DNA of 64,000 bases. It comes from Chelydra serpentina (Eukaryota; Chordata; Testudines; Chelydridae). Below, one piece after another: positions 53,550 to 64,000 of this stretch. The notes under the pieces are model-generated. The model saw only the letters and a list, made by a program, of their open reading frames with translations, was not told the origin of the DNA and did no database searches. The stretch spans positions 52,477,001 through 52,541,000 of the forward strand of contig JBAIAC010000007.1 in NCBI GenBank assembly GCA_037349315.1, given 5' to 3'. A program made the position numbers and the translations under genes. Position 1 is the first letter of the stretch. Each line of letters starts with the position of its first letter.

Positions 53550-55004
53550 GCTCTTATATTGGTTTATGGTTTTTAAGGCTACCTTTGCAAGGAAAAAGAA
53601 AAGGGCTAGAAACTTACATTTCCTAAAATGAAACCAAAGATTCTCCTTTCCATTTCCAGTTTCTTCAAATTAGGTTCAACTTCACCAGCTTTACAGATTC
53701 AAAGGGCAGCTCTGAACTTACATAGTCAGTTGCATTGCTTTATAAGGTCACCCTTGCTAAATATTACTATCCCGCTGGTCTTGGGTGAGTAACTTTGACC
53801 GGTGAGGAGAATATGATTAGGTGTGAGTGTCTGTTATCCATCAACATCATAGTCAGGGTGGGTGAGTAGGTTTGAGCCTGGGCTACAAGATTTTTCAAGG
53901 CAGTTTTCCAAGGCTGTATTAGGTAACTATCAGTTTGCCACAGGGTGACACAGGTCTTTAAGAGGGAAGAGGCCACTCTGCCTGCCTTCCTAAGAGAAGG
54001 AACCTGGGAGGGGAGCGAGTCAGTCAGCAAAGAACTGAAGAGAGGAGACACATGGCTCTTTCTGCTTCCTCCGTGGGAATAGAGAGACAGCCCAGGAGAC
54101 CTGGGTAGTAGAAGTAGGAGCAAGTCCCAGAGTCCCCCGGGAGGGGAGAGGCAGCGAGAACCTGCTGGGCAAAAAAGAATCCCCAGAGGGAGAGAGCTCT
54201 CTGTGTGGCCATGCTCAATTAACAGAGCTTGAGAGACTCCTACCATAGGCCCTGAGGCAGGAGGCATTGAGAGTGGCAAAGGGGGAAATAGCTCCGCGTG
54301 GGCTGAGGAAGTGTTTGTGGGGTTTTGTTTGTGGTTGAGAAATAAGGCTGCCTGCCAAAGAGACTCCAGGTGTGGCAGGGGGTTCTTCGTGGGCTGGAGG
54401 CATGCCAGCACTTTACACAGTTATTTAAGACATGGACGCTTGTTCTAGGAAGATTAGTTACATGTAGAAACGTGAAGGTGGACGCCTCAAGCCCAGCTTT
54501 ACAATTTGCGAGACACTGGCGTTGAGGATCAGCCCATGAGTTATTCCCTTGATCCTGCTGCTGGAGAGGGTGGTGGTCTGGGATTGTTTCCTCTCGCTTT
54601 GGTTCTGTGACTGGTGAAGAGGATAAGGCTGGCCTGTGGCCTGCAACGCTTGGGTGATGTATGAGGACCCCTCACCAAAGCTGAGCCCCGTACAACCATT
54701 ATTTTGTCTTGGAGCTCACTTTGCTAAAGGCTGCAAAACTACAATGTCACACCTAGTTCTCCCTCTCCTGATGTGGGTGACTTTCTATAAGGGTGCACTT
54801 TCCTTTGCAAAACAATTCTTTTAGATGACAAGAACATAAAAGAAATCGAAACAGAAAGAGAGAGAGAGAGAGAGAGAGGGAGGAGAGTAAGCTTGCTGTT
54901 TGCCTGAATGGGGGTGGTAGGACTGTGCTTTCAAAAGCTGTCGTACTCCATTACATTAGCCAGCCTTGGAACATACAGCAGAAGAAAGGTAAGAATTATT
55001 TAGG
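53550..55004. other. No recognised gene; one long antisense ORF
   Basis: A 214-aa minus-strand ORF (54411-53767) is the longest in the window but has no domain, low-complexity leucine/serine/proline content, and no splice support. A (GA)n run lies at 54857-54880. The region could be old LTR or leader sequence; I cannot tell. Confidence 0.35.
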
Positions 55005-55009
55005 ACTGG

Positions 55010-55265
55010 AGCTGGGTGAATAGTTGACTTTTCAGTTCACTAGCAATTCTGAAAAAAATCAAAATATTCATTTTGGGTCAAATCAAATGTTTCATTTTGA
55101 TTTTGACCATTTTTAAACATTTGCTTGCTTTTTAATATAATGAAAGGAAAATTTAAATAAGTTGTTTTGAACCAAAAAATTAAAAATAGTTTTTATTTTG
55201 TTGAAATTAAATGTTTTGATTTGGGGGAAGCTGGTTAAAGATTTTGTTTTTTCAGTTGACACAAT
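55010..55265 (+). mobile_element. AT-rich non-autonomous element
   Basis: It starts GGAGCTGGGTGAATAG and is rich in complementary AAATTT, TTTTGATTTT and ATTTCATTTTGA words. It belongs to the same family as 7640-7862. Confidence 0.5.
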
Positions 55266-55413
55266 TCAGCAAAACAGACTCTAGGCGAGAGGACCTGGAG
55301 ACCAAATTTAGGCTGCTAGGTAATGGATTGAAGTCCAGAACCTTCATGGTAGCATTCTCTGAAATGCTCCCAGTTCCACACAGGCAGAACTGCAGAACTG
55401 GATCCCCGTAGAA

Positions 55414-56178
55414 CAGGCCTGCACAACATGCGGCCCAGGGGCTGCATGCAGCTCGCGTGGACCCACTAGGGTGACCAGACAGCAAGTGTGAAAAATCGGG
55501 ACGGGGGTGGGGGGTAATAGGAGCCTATATAAGAAAAATACCCAAAAATCAGGACTGTCCCTATAAAATCGGGACATCTGGTCACCCTAGGGCCCACTGT
55601 GCGGCCCTCAGGGGGGTGAGTAGGCAAGTGTTGCAGCTGTCTGGAGGTGCCTGCCTTCCACGCCTTCCTCATTCGCACCTCATTCATTCAACAGGGCAAT
55701 TGAATACAAAGTGGGGGAAGATCTTATTCTACTTCTAGCAAAAAGACATTTTTCTTTTACCTTAATTATACTACCTTAGGGGCCCGCTATAACATATTAC
55801 CAAGGTTCAATACAAAGTCATATAAAAGTTATACAAAAATGCATAATGCAGAGATTTATCTACAACTGCATTGATTGACTGTTGTGTGCAATAATATAGT
55901 GACCCCTGGGGGGGGTGAAGAGAGGTGTGATAGTGGGACCGAGCGGGGAGGGGGCGGGTCCTATTTTACTGCTGTGATCTGGTCACCATATGCGCACTGT
56001 TTCTTTCCCCCTCTACAGGCTTCCACACCCCAGCGCTGGGGAAGGAGGGGTTGTTTCCGCGGGGCGGGCAGTGCTGGCGGGGGTGGGAGGTGTTTCCGCG
56101 GGGCCGGAGGGTTTCAGCCCTCAGCTGTTTTCTTTGGAGTAATATGGCCCTCGCTGCTTTACGAGTTGTGCAGGCCTG
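55414..56178. mobile_element. hAT element, TIR CAGGCCTGCACAAC, with nested MITE
   Basis: The left end is CAGGCCTGCACAACATG and the right end reverse-complemented is CAGGCCTGCACAACTCG. The flanks ccgtagaa and ccatagaa form an 8-bp duplication with one mismatch. The interior is non-coding with GC-rich tandem words near the right end (TTTCCGCGGGGC twice). A mariner-type MITE sits at 55469-55587. Confidence 0.85.
55469..55587. mobile_element. Mariner/Tc1-type MITE nested in hAT
   Basis: The terminal inverted repeats GGGTGACCAGAC and GGGTGACCAGAT are flanked by TA on both sides (55467-55468, 55588-55589). It is 119 bp, with an ATCGGGAC motif near each end. Confidence 0.85.
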
Positions 56179-56186
56179 CCATAGAA

Positions 56187-57039
56187 AGTTAGTGGTGCAA
56201 ACATCCTGGGACCAAATCACCTGCCCCTACCCCAAGGGTAAGCAAAATGCAAGGCCAGTGTTTAAAACAGAAAACACAACCCTAACAGAACCCTTCGCTA
56301 AACTACTGTTTATGGGTTTTGCTTTTAAGTTGCAGGGATCTACAGGTGTTAAATTAGCCATTAGATGGAGCCTCTAGTGTCCCATAAAGCTAATAGAATT
56401 GTATTGATCATTTTAAGGACAAAATAATATAAAATTTGGATTTTTAAAGGAATCCCTTTGCTTCTGGTAAGGATAAGGTCAGTTTTGTCTGCCTGAATTC
56501 TCTTCCAATAGTTCATGATCCCAGCAAGCTACCTGCAAGACACTCCCTGCTTCAGCATTCTGGATCCATGTGAGAGGGAGACACAGAAGTTACACTAAAT
56601 TAACACAATCACTAATGATGGAAATTGTCATCTGCTCCTTCCATCCCTCCTGATGTATAAAGGGCAAGAAGAGGTCAAATGCAGATTTTAACTTTATACT
56701 GATTGTTTATATGAGCACTAATAGGATCTTAGTTTTACCATAAGTTTCATAGCACATTAGTAATCAAATTTATTTTCTAATTGCATCAATGCATCACTGA
56801 CCATTTTTGGCTCCCATTTTCACCAGCTCTGGTTTTGGTTTTTTTGCCCAGTTTATGAGGGCTTGGATGTTCTTTCTGGCCTGTAAGCCCAGGTTTTCTT
56901 TACTTTTATATAAGATTGGGTACAGGACCTGTGAGGCTGTATTCAGGTGGACACTTTATAAATTGATGGTCATAATCAAGGACAATGGAAATCTGCTCAG
57001 TATTTTAGTAAAATTCATGGAGATTTTACACCAGAATCT
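56187..57039. other. No feature recognised
   Basis: No repeat signature and no credible ORF. Confidence 0.4.
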
Positions 57040-58050
57040 ATTGATGGTATAAGCAGGATGTTGGCCCCTGTACTGAGGCCAAGTGGCCTCCCTCCAAGCG
57101 GGAGAGCGAGGGACCATTACACTCCCCTTGGAGGGCGGAGCCTATCTCGCCCCTCCCACTCCTTGCCGGAAGTACCAGGGCGTGGCCAGAAGTATAACAG
57201 GCAGGCCCTGCAGCACAGTTGGGGCAGAACCTGCGGAGGAGAAGGACGCTCCGCCTGTTCTGCAGCATCCCAGAGGGGAGCCTACGCCTGGCTGTTCCCG
57301 ATCGCACCAGTCCTCGTCAGCATGTGGGGGAGTGCCTGCCGCAGTGTACCCTGAGGAGCCAGAAGAGGCCTGGAGGCCACAGTTACCGACCCTCGAGGAG
57401 GCAGGAAGTGGCCCAGGGGCAGCCACGGAGCAGCCGGCTGCAGAGACATTACAGCCCCTTACAGAAATTGAGAGGGTTTTTTTTTTTTTCTTTTCGGTTG
57501 GTCCCTCTCCCAATACCAGAAGAAAATGGGGAGGGCCAAAAAGGAGTCAGGATCCTGGGACTGACAGGTCCTCCAAGTCAGCTGGATTGACAGGGAGGGC
57601 AGGCCAATGAGGGAGTCGAGAGGCCAGGGCTCATCGTCCATGTGAGCTGGGGCTGCCAGGGAAGAGTTAGACAGAGACGGGGAGAGCACAGCAGCCCAGA
57701 GCATAACCAGGGAGAGTGTAACAGCCTGAGAAGGCGGAGCAGCAGCCCAGAGCCAGAGGAGCAGCGAAGCAATAGTGGTGGGGTGAGTCTCCTGCTCTTG
57801 CAGCAGGATTGAGTGTGCTGCGTAGGGAGAGAAGAAGAGACTGGCCTTTTTCCCAAAGTCTGTTGAAGGCATCAAGTGCCAGAGCCAGAGGGGGACATGG
57901 CTTGACAGGAGGCCAGAACCAAAGGTGGAGAATGGGTTCTGTCACACAGAGTCCAAACACATCCTGGGCGAGTGCCACACCCTCAGTGTCACGGCAGCAC
58001 ATCCAGGTCCAGGAAGACGACACAGGGCTGTAAATTTGTTATAACTGTAA
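57040..58050. other. GC-rich block, possibly retroelement-derived
   Basis: GC content rises sharply compared with the surroundings. Overlapping ORFs on both strands (up to 175 aa) lack domains and are probably GC artefacts. Phrases such as GAGGCCAAGTGGCCTCCC (a palindrome at 57077-57094), GAAGTACCAGGGCGTGGCC and purine-rich AGCAGCCCAGAGC repeats suggest LTR or leader sequence, but I cannot identify it. A T13 run lies at 57477-57489. Confidence 0.3.
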
Positions 58051-60400
58051 AGTTTATGGCGCTTTAGAGACTGCTGCATTGAACCTCACCCAAGGCACTT
58101 CCTCATTGGGCTTATGCTGTGAAGTCTTCTTAATCCCCAAAGAAACTGTTTCTGGTGTACCTAAATTGTATAGCTGTTTAAGTGAACTGCAGTGATTACA
58201 GGTTAAAATGGTCACAAGTGAGTTAGGAGTTTCCTGGAGGGGGGGGGGGGCACCATCATCTTTGCCCAGAGTTGCCCACAGAGAGACTGAGGTAAACACC
58301 CAGGAACCCCAGGGCTCAGTCCTTCCTGTGTGATGTGAGTCCTGTTCACCCAGGGCTGGGAGGGAAAGTCAAGGTGAACAGATACATGGGCGGGCAATTG
58401 TGTGCCTAATTTACGCATAAAGTTTTTGTAACTGCACATGTGTATTTGATAACTTTGTGTGCAAATGCATCAAATTAGCTAATTTTGCACAGTTACCACA
58501 GTTTACATATGCAAATTATACATCGAGTTATTCATACATTTTGCACCTGGCAGTGCCAAAACTGTCTCGTTACACTATGTAACAGAAGAAATTTTAAATT
58601 GCATTGTAAAATTAAATGTAGTTTACCATTTATAAATTAATAAATCCAGGTGTTTCTGTTTAGGACAAACTGAATTGAAAGATCAAGTAATTAAATGGAA
58701 TGAATAGCTACTAGACTCTGATAAATAGGCAAACTCCATATTTCTCTTTGTGCTATACATTGTTTCACGTTGGCTGCATAATGCAACCTGAACCAGCAAT
58801 GCTTGAGTTAATCTAGGAAAGTGCTTTTCCCATCAAAAGTGTTAATAACTTTGGACTTTATTGTGTTATTAGTTTTTGGGCAGAACTCCCCAACATAGGG
58901 TTCTACTTAAAAATCAATTATTTGTGATACATAACCCTTTGTGTTTTTTAATTATAGTATAAAATTCTGAAGAACACAGTAAAATCTGCAGGGGGAAGAA
59001 ACTAAATCAGCAGACACTCTGTGCCCCAAAGCACATACTGTATTTCTTCTGATTCTCTTCTTGATCTCTCAGTAGGAAATGCTGCCTACAGAGCTGGAAT
59101 TAAAGTTATGAGCCAGAAAACTGTAGTTTTATTTCATCTGTGTAGCCTGAGCTACTCTAAATCCAACAAACCCTTAAAATACAATACATTAAATTAAAAA
59201 TCTGTAGCAAACATTCATCTGAGTCTCACCTGCCCTCTAGTGGTTGGAGGCCTCCTTATAAATCCTTATGCTGTAATAAAATCTGGCTGGTTTGGGAATG
59301 TAAACACTTTAATTGCTCAAAAGGTCCTCAGCTGAAATAGGCAATTAATTAGCTCTTCTATAGCTCCATACATTTTCCAGGCTAATTAAAGGTAAAAATT
59401 ACCTTTTTACCAAGGTAAAAAAGGGAGAGCTATACCATGCAGACGTTTTTTGTAATTTGCCATTGTTTCAATTATAAATTTTAGATTGGTGCCATTGGAC
59501 AAAATCTCTTTGATATAGTCTGTAATTAGTGCCCTTCTGCAGCATGCAGGTAGGTTGCATTTAATAAAATGTCCCAGATTAATGGATAGTTAGTAATAAA
59601 CTCTGTATTCCCATCAAGGTAGCCAAGCCAAGAAACACATTTATTGACAATAGTCACATTTCTTACACTCCAACTTTGTTACTATCATAATTTAAACGAT
59701 AAAAAGGTCCACTGTGTCAGACTATAAAAAGTACCGAGGAAATCTCCTATCCTATATTCCTCACACATTCAAAACTCCTGCAGTCTTGGAAATTAATGTT
59801 TCAACGTATTAAAGCCATTCAAATTCTGTTTCTGATCATACGTCAATTTTGCAGAACTCATAATTTCAACCATCAAAAAATCCAGTTTACATATGACAGA
59901 GTAAAGAAAAATATTTTTAAATTACCTTGCTATTTTTGTTGCTAGAGGCTTTTATATGTATGCTGATAGTCAATTTCTGATGTTTTTTTCTTTTGTGATA
60001 ATGAAAGGCATGTTACCAGATTCCGTACTCTGAATGACACTCTGTAAAAGAACTAGGAGTTGTATCTCCGGTAGTGCTGAAATCTCACTGAGGTTTTACA
60101 TCACAACAGTTTATTCACTTTGGAATTATTCTTACTAATGGCTGATAATATTCAAGCGCAGTTTGAGTTTTGCCTTTTTACGACAGCATTTGGTTGTTAA
60201 GATGAATGTTAATATTGTTTATTACATTTTTGGTAAAGCTAAATAAGATGTGAAGGAATGGTCTGGTCACTGAGTACTGGGCTGAAGAAGCAGGGAAAGG
60301 GGAATGTGTACCATTTCTCAGGGAGTGGGTATCACTTATCCATCTTCATCTGAAATGCTTAGGAATCAACAGGGAAATCTCCAGTAGGAGTAGAGAGGTT
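58051..60400. other. AT-rich sequence, one candidate conserved segment
   Basis: Mostly repeat-free. At 59090-59720 TAATTA-type words cluster (CAATTAATTAGC, GGCTAATTAAAGG) and there is a small dyad AAAGGTAAAAATTACCTTT (59388-59406). A SINE head-like fragment CCTCTAGTGGTTGGAGG occurs at about 59233. Function is unknown. Confidence 0.3.
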
Positions 60401-60409
60401 ATTTTACCT

Positions 60410-60955
60410 CTGTATTGCCACTGTTGTGACCACTAATGGAATGCTGTGTTCAGTTCCAGTGTTTGCAATTCAAGAAGAATGTTGATAAATTACAGGATTC
60501 AGAGAAGAGCCATGAGATTGATTGATTAAAGGATTAGAAAAATCTATAGTGAGACTCAAGCAGCTCAATCTACTTATTTTAACAAAGAGAAGGTTAAGGG
60601 GAGACTTGATTATAGTCTATGTTCCCCATGTAGGTACTTAAATATTTGATAATGGGCTCTTCAAGCTAGCAGAGAAAGGCATAACATGACCCAGTGGCTG
60701 GAAGTTGAAGCTAGACAAATTCAGACTGGAAATAAGGTGTAAAATTTTACTGGTAAGAGTAATTAACCCTTGGAGCAATTTACCATGGGTCATGGTGGAT
60801 TCTCTGTCACGGACAATTTTTAAATCAAGATTGGATGTTTTTCAAAAAGCTCTGCTGTAGGAATTATTTTGGGGACATTTTATGGCCTGTGTTATACAGG
60901 AGGGCAGAGTAGATGACCACAGTGGTCCCTTTTGACCTTAGAATCTATGAATATA
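60410..60955 (+). mobile_element. CR1 3' copy, sense
   Basis: The ORF2 C-terminus and 3' UTR of CR1: GCTGTGTTCAGTTCCAG (cysteine-containing CVQFQ-type codons), AGAAGAGCCATGAGATTG, AAAGAGAAGGTTAAGGGGAG, and the end ATGACCACAGTGGTCCC ... AGAATCTATGAAT. It is the sense counterpart of the antisense copy at 27966-28745. Confidence 0.82.
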
Positions 60956-62670
60956 AAGACATCTGAGGTAAGTTAAAACAAACCTACATTTGTTACTTTA
61001 TAAAAATATGTATTAAAGACACATGGCCCCCACCTGCTGCTACCATTTTTTTTCTGTCTGGTGACATTTGCTTGTAGAAATATCCTAATACAGCAACCAC
61101 ATGTTAACTTACACCCCTGTGATTTCAACATTCCCCACCATAGCCTCATCTCTAAGCCACAACTAGAGGCAGCAGCTAGGATAATCACATGTAAACACAG
61201 TATTCCTTTTTAGAATGAGAGTAAACCTCACAGATTTTTTCCTTAATGTGTCAATTCAAACTCAGAAAGATGCTGGGTTTTGTACATATTTATTGAAAAG
61301 GACAAGAAGCGTTACCTTTTTTCCCTGCGGAACAAGTGACCCAGTTTCTTCCACAGAGCACAGTCATACATGACAGCTGTCAAAAGTAAATAGTGTTTGC
61401 TCTTTTATATTAGTAAAGCAGATAGATTACAAGTTGCCCACATTGCATTTAATACGTCCCAACCTCAGCTGGTTACACTGCAAAACATAATACACTATTT
61501 AGAATAGCATCATTAGGACACACAAAGGTCTCCGAAAGTACAGAGCATGCAACAGCTCTTTCTCATGCATAACGAGACTGGATTAGGGAACCCACTGTGA
61601 CTATTATGTTCAAACAGGCTGAGTTTGCACTGAAGAATGCGAAGCTGCATTTTAAGAACATAGTGACATGACTGGTTTCTACAGCCACTGAGAGCTTTCA
61701 CCTGGCAGTGGGAAAATGGGATTTGCAAATCCTACAACTCTTCCTCCTCTTGTGAAGCATGGTGATAGAAACTCTCACTCATCGGAAGCTTAATGGACAG
61801 CTACACGAAAGGCATTTCCTCACAGGGACTGGTCACAGAAAGCTGGCTCTGAACAGCAAAACCAGCCTCTCCAGTTGGCCTAGAGGTGAAAGTGGCCCAG
61901 AGATGCTGGCTGAACACAGATCCGACTTTTGTTTCTCAACTGGATTTATAAAAATAGCTTTCTGTTTTCAAGCTTCTCTGTGATGGTTGGCATTAAAGAG
62001 AATGGGACATGAGGATGGTGAGTTTGTGAAGCCACTCATTGATCAGTCAGCCACAGCTGCTCCTTGCTTTTCTCCATCAAGTTCCAGTACGTCCATCTAA
62101 ACACATGTTGTACAGCCTAGTAGCCATTCTGGTGTTTGATCCTTTTGCATACAGATTTTCTGTCCCCAATGGGTCATCAGGTTGACATTCAGCACATGCT
62201 GGAAAGAAAGATACTGATACCAAGGGAGGACATCATTAAGTAGTATCAGTGTGAGCCTAATTTTAACATAGATTAAGACAAAGGGGATTGCAAAACTGAG
62301 TGGGGTCAGATGCAGCCTGGGCTGTAATTGAGGAACTCATCCTCACTCTCAATTTTTGTATTTTCCCTTCTTTCCACTGTGTATTCTCCTTCTTCTGCTC
62401 TCCCCACACATACAATTATAAAAGGGGTGACCATAAAGCCCAGGAGACCTATTTTGCTCCACTTTTGTTTAGGATTAGTAAGGACCTCTGATCTAAGACC
62501 CTGGAGAAACCAGGGTGGCCACTGCTAAGATAGGTGGCAATATTTCTCTTTAACTCTTCCATATGACAATGCTTAATCTTTGAAATGCTTTGTCTTGGTT
62601 GCATTCTGTGCCTTGTACCTTTTTTTGAATGCCGATGTGGAGGAAGAGGCAAGAGTGAGTAGGATGGTGT
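60956..62670. other. No feature recognised
   Basis: AT-rich sequence with short ORFs only. Confidence 0.4.
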
Positions 62671-62674
62671 ACAC

Positions 62675-62905
62675 ACCAGCGCTTACTTCGGTATAACTTA
62701 AGTCACTCAGGGGTGTGGAAAAGCTACACCCCCAAAGGACGTAAGTTAAATCTAAGCTCCAACGTGGACAGGGCTGTGTCAGCGGGAGAAGCTTTCCCGC
62801 CAACATAGCTACCGTCGTTAGGGGAAGTGGAGTAATTATCTCCCGTCAACATAGACCATCTGTATTAGCAGCACTGCAGTGGTGCAGGTACATCAGTACA
62901 AACAC
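62675..62905. mobile_element. Harbinger-like MITE, end-truncated
   Basis: CACTCAGGGGTGTGGAAAAG, GCTACACCCCCAAAGG and AACATAGCTACCGTCG match in diverged form the interior of the MITE at 33404-33697. Both termini are unclear. Confidence 0.5.
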
Positions 62906-63172
62906 TGCTTTCAATCTCATAGATATACATTTTAGGAGAGAGACTATACTTCTGGCAGACAACTCCTCACTCCAATGTCCCTCTAGCTATCAGGAAAGGA
63001 ATCTCCTTCTAATCTATGCTGTTCATTCTTAACTTCATACCATTGTTGTATGATATCCCAACTCCCTGGAATGTGAAAGGCTGTCCCTCCCTGCCAGCCC
63101 GATCCTTGTTTTCATTCTTTAGGTCCTAGATATCAGATCTAACTATATCCCTTTGCTTTTTTTGTGTGTGTG

Positions 63173-63470
63173 GGGCCTGGTCTACACTGGGGGAGAGGGA
63201 GCAAAATTGATCTAAGTTACGCAACTTCAGCTACGTGATTAACGTAGCTGAAGTCGACGTACTTAGATCTACTTACCGCGGTGTCTTCACTGCAGTGAGT
63301 CGACAGCAGATGCTTCCCCGTTGACACCACCTGCGCCTCTCACTCCAGTGGAGTACCGGAGTCGAGGGAAGAGCGCTCGGTGGTCGATTTATTGCGTCTA
63401 GACATGATAAATCGACTCCTGCTGGATCAATTGCTACTTGTCGATCCAGCGGGTAATGTAGACAAGCCCA
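63173..63470. mobile_element. Harbinger-type MITE
   Basis: The ends GGGCCTGGTCTACACTGG and, reverse-complemented, TGGGCTTGTCTACATTACCC. It carries the ACTTCAGCTACGTG/ACGTAGCTGAAGT hairpin (63225-63256) and a GGTCGATTTATTGCG/ATAAATCGAC hairpin (63380-63416). It is of the same family as 45880-46165 and 49031-49308. No exact target duplication was seen. Confidence 0.8.
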
Positions 63471-64000
63471 CAGTGTGTAAGGTAACAAAACCAGGAGGGG
63501 AAATTCCATTTGTTATTAATTTTTTATTTGTAAAGATGGTAAGAAACCAGAAATAACCAACTAATAATCAATCCCAAATAATCAATCCCAAATTAATCTC
63601 ACCCCATGACAGTATATCTGCCTCACCACAGCTTCCTCCTCAGAAGCCTGGGAAATAGATGGGTTTTGCAGCATGCTCTGAAGGCCAACAGTTTGGGGCT
63701 GTTTTGGACCAGGGAAAAGAAGAGCATGAAATCCAAAGCTCAGGGTCCATCACTGAGAACATCCTTCTAACAGCCCTCTTTGAAGTCAAGAGGATGCTCA
63801 GTTGAGCATCTCTGCTGCTCAGAGCTGTGGCACAGGCAGCAGTTAAAGCAGACCAGGAGGATGAGCTCACCAGTTCTGGTTGTAATTCTGATGATGGTGT
63901 TGCATTATCTTGTGGTGACAGAGGCACTAGGTGGAAGAGAATGGGGACCAAAGGAAAAATGTGTCTGGAAAGTGTTCCTGCCGAACACATAGCAAGCCAA
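63471..64000. other. No feature recognised
   Basis: Short tandem duplication ATAATCAATCCCAAA at about 63565-63592. The 116-aa minus ORF has no recognised domain. Confidence 0.4.

Noticed and set aside
53767..54411. 214-aa minus-strand ORF, longest in the window
   Set aside because: No domain, motif or splice context; composition is Leu/Ser/Pro-rich, as expected for a chance frame opposite purine-rich DNA.
57083..57610. 175-aa plus-strand ORF and opposite 138-aa ORF
   Set aside because: Long overlapping frames on both strands in GC-rich DNA, no domains, and a T13 run inside.
1..64000. CRISPR array, phage or bacterial operon
   Set aside because: No regularly spaced short repeats with unique spacers, no dense ORFs and no Shine-Dalgarno pattern; the repeats are those of a vertebrate genome.

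Overview
The window looks like non-coding genomic DNA from a vertebrate, most likely a cryptodiran turtle. The evidence is a tRNA-derived SINE with a CR1-type tail (31706-31885) that matches the known tortoise pol III/SINE, several CR1 LINE copies with reverse transcriptase remnants, MIR-like SINEs, GT/GA microsatellites, solo endogenous-retrovirus LTRs, and a dense set of hAT and Harbinger-type DNA transposons. I recognise no host protein-coding exon, rRNA, functional tRNA, CRISPR array or prokaryotic operon. The window is probably intergenic or a large intron. All recognisable coding sequence belongs to decayed transposons.

Layout. 1-413: 5'-truncated antisense CR1. 1.4-1.55 kb: AATAAA followed by a 30-nt A tract. 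2.5-3.4 kb: SINE-like repeat, CR1 end, MIR. 4.8-6.2 kb: microsatellites and a short LTR. 7.6-12.2 kb: small MITEs and a hAT element. 13.1-14.1 kb: probable LTR. 15.4-18.1 kb: a SINE split by a Harbinger MITE, then two hAT MITEs in nTCTAGAA target sites. 20.7-22.65 kb: Harbinger element with a broken transposase, itself carrying a hAT insertion. 22.65-24.9 kb: long sense CR1 carrying another hAT. 25.4-26.75 kb: antisense CR1 with a hAT. 27.97-28.75 kb: antisense CR1 carrying a 260-bp palindromic retroposon flanked by a 12-13 bp duplication. 28.81-30.44 kb: hAT foldback element with ~0.6-kb inverted arms. 31.5-31.9 kb: duplicated piece of that element fused to the turtle SINE. 33.4-38.96 kb: MITEs, hATs and a Harbinger derivative. 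40.9-44.8 kb: CR1 interrupted by an opposite CR1 that holds a solo LTR. 45.25-46.63 kb: solo LTR with a MITE inside. 47.1-49.8 kb: Harbinger derivatives. 52.4-53.56 kb: SINE-like inverted repeat split by a second LTR of the same family. 55.4-56.2 kb: hAT with a nested mariner-type MITE. 60.4-60.95 kb: sense CR1. 62.7-63.5 kb: MITEs.

The most interesting object is the hAT element at 28812-30439. Both arms encode the hATC dimerisation region of the transposase, one on each strand, so the long terminal inverted repeats appear to be an inverted duplication of the 3' end of the transposase gene rather than ordinary TIRs. The whole unit is flanked by a perfect 8-bp target duplication. A 205-bp piece of its right arm, including a private 27-bp microinversion, recurs about 1.3 kb downstream directly fused to the 5' end of the SINE.

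Ten hAT-type insertions with 8-bp target duplications can be delimited in 64 kb, and several nests give relative insertion orders. Family names rest on recognition of motifs and of sequence shared within the window. No database search was run. Subfamily assignments and the turtle call are therefore inferences.
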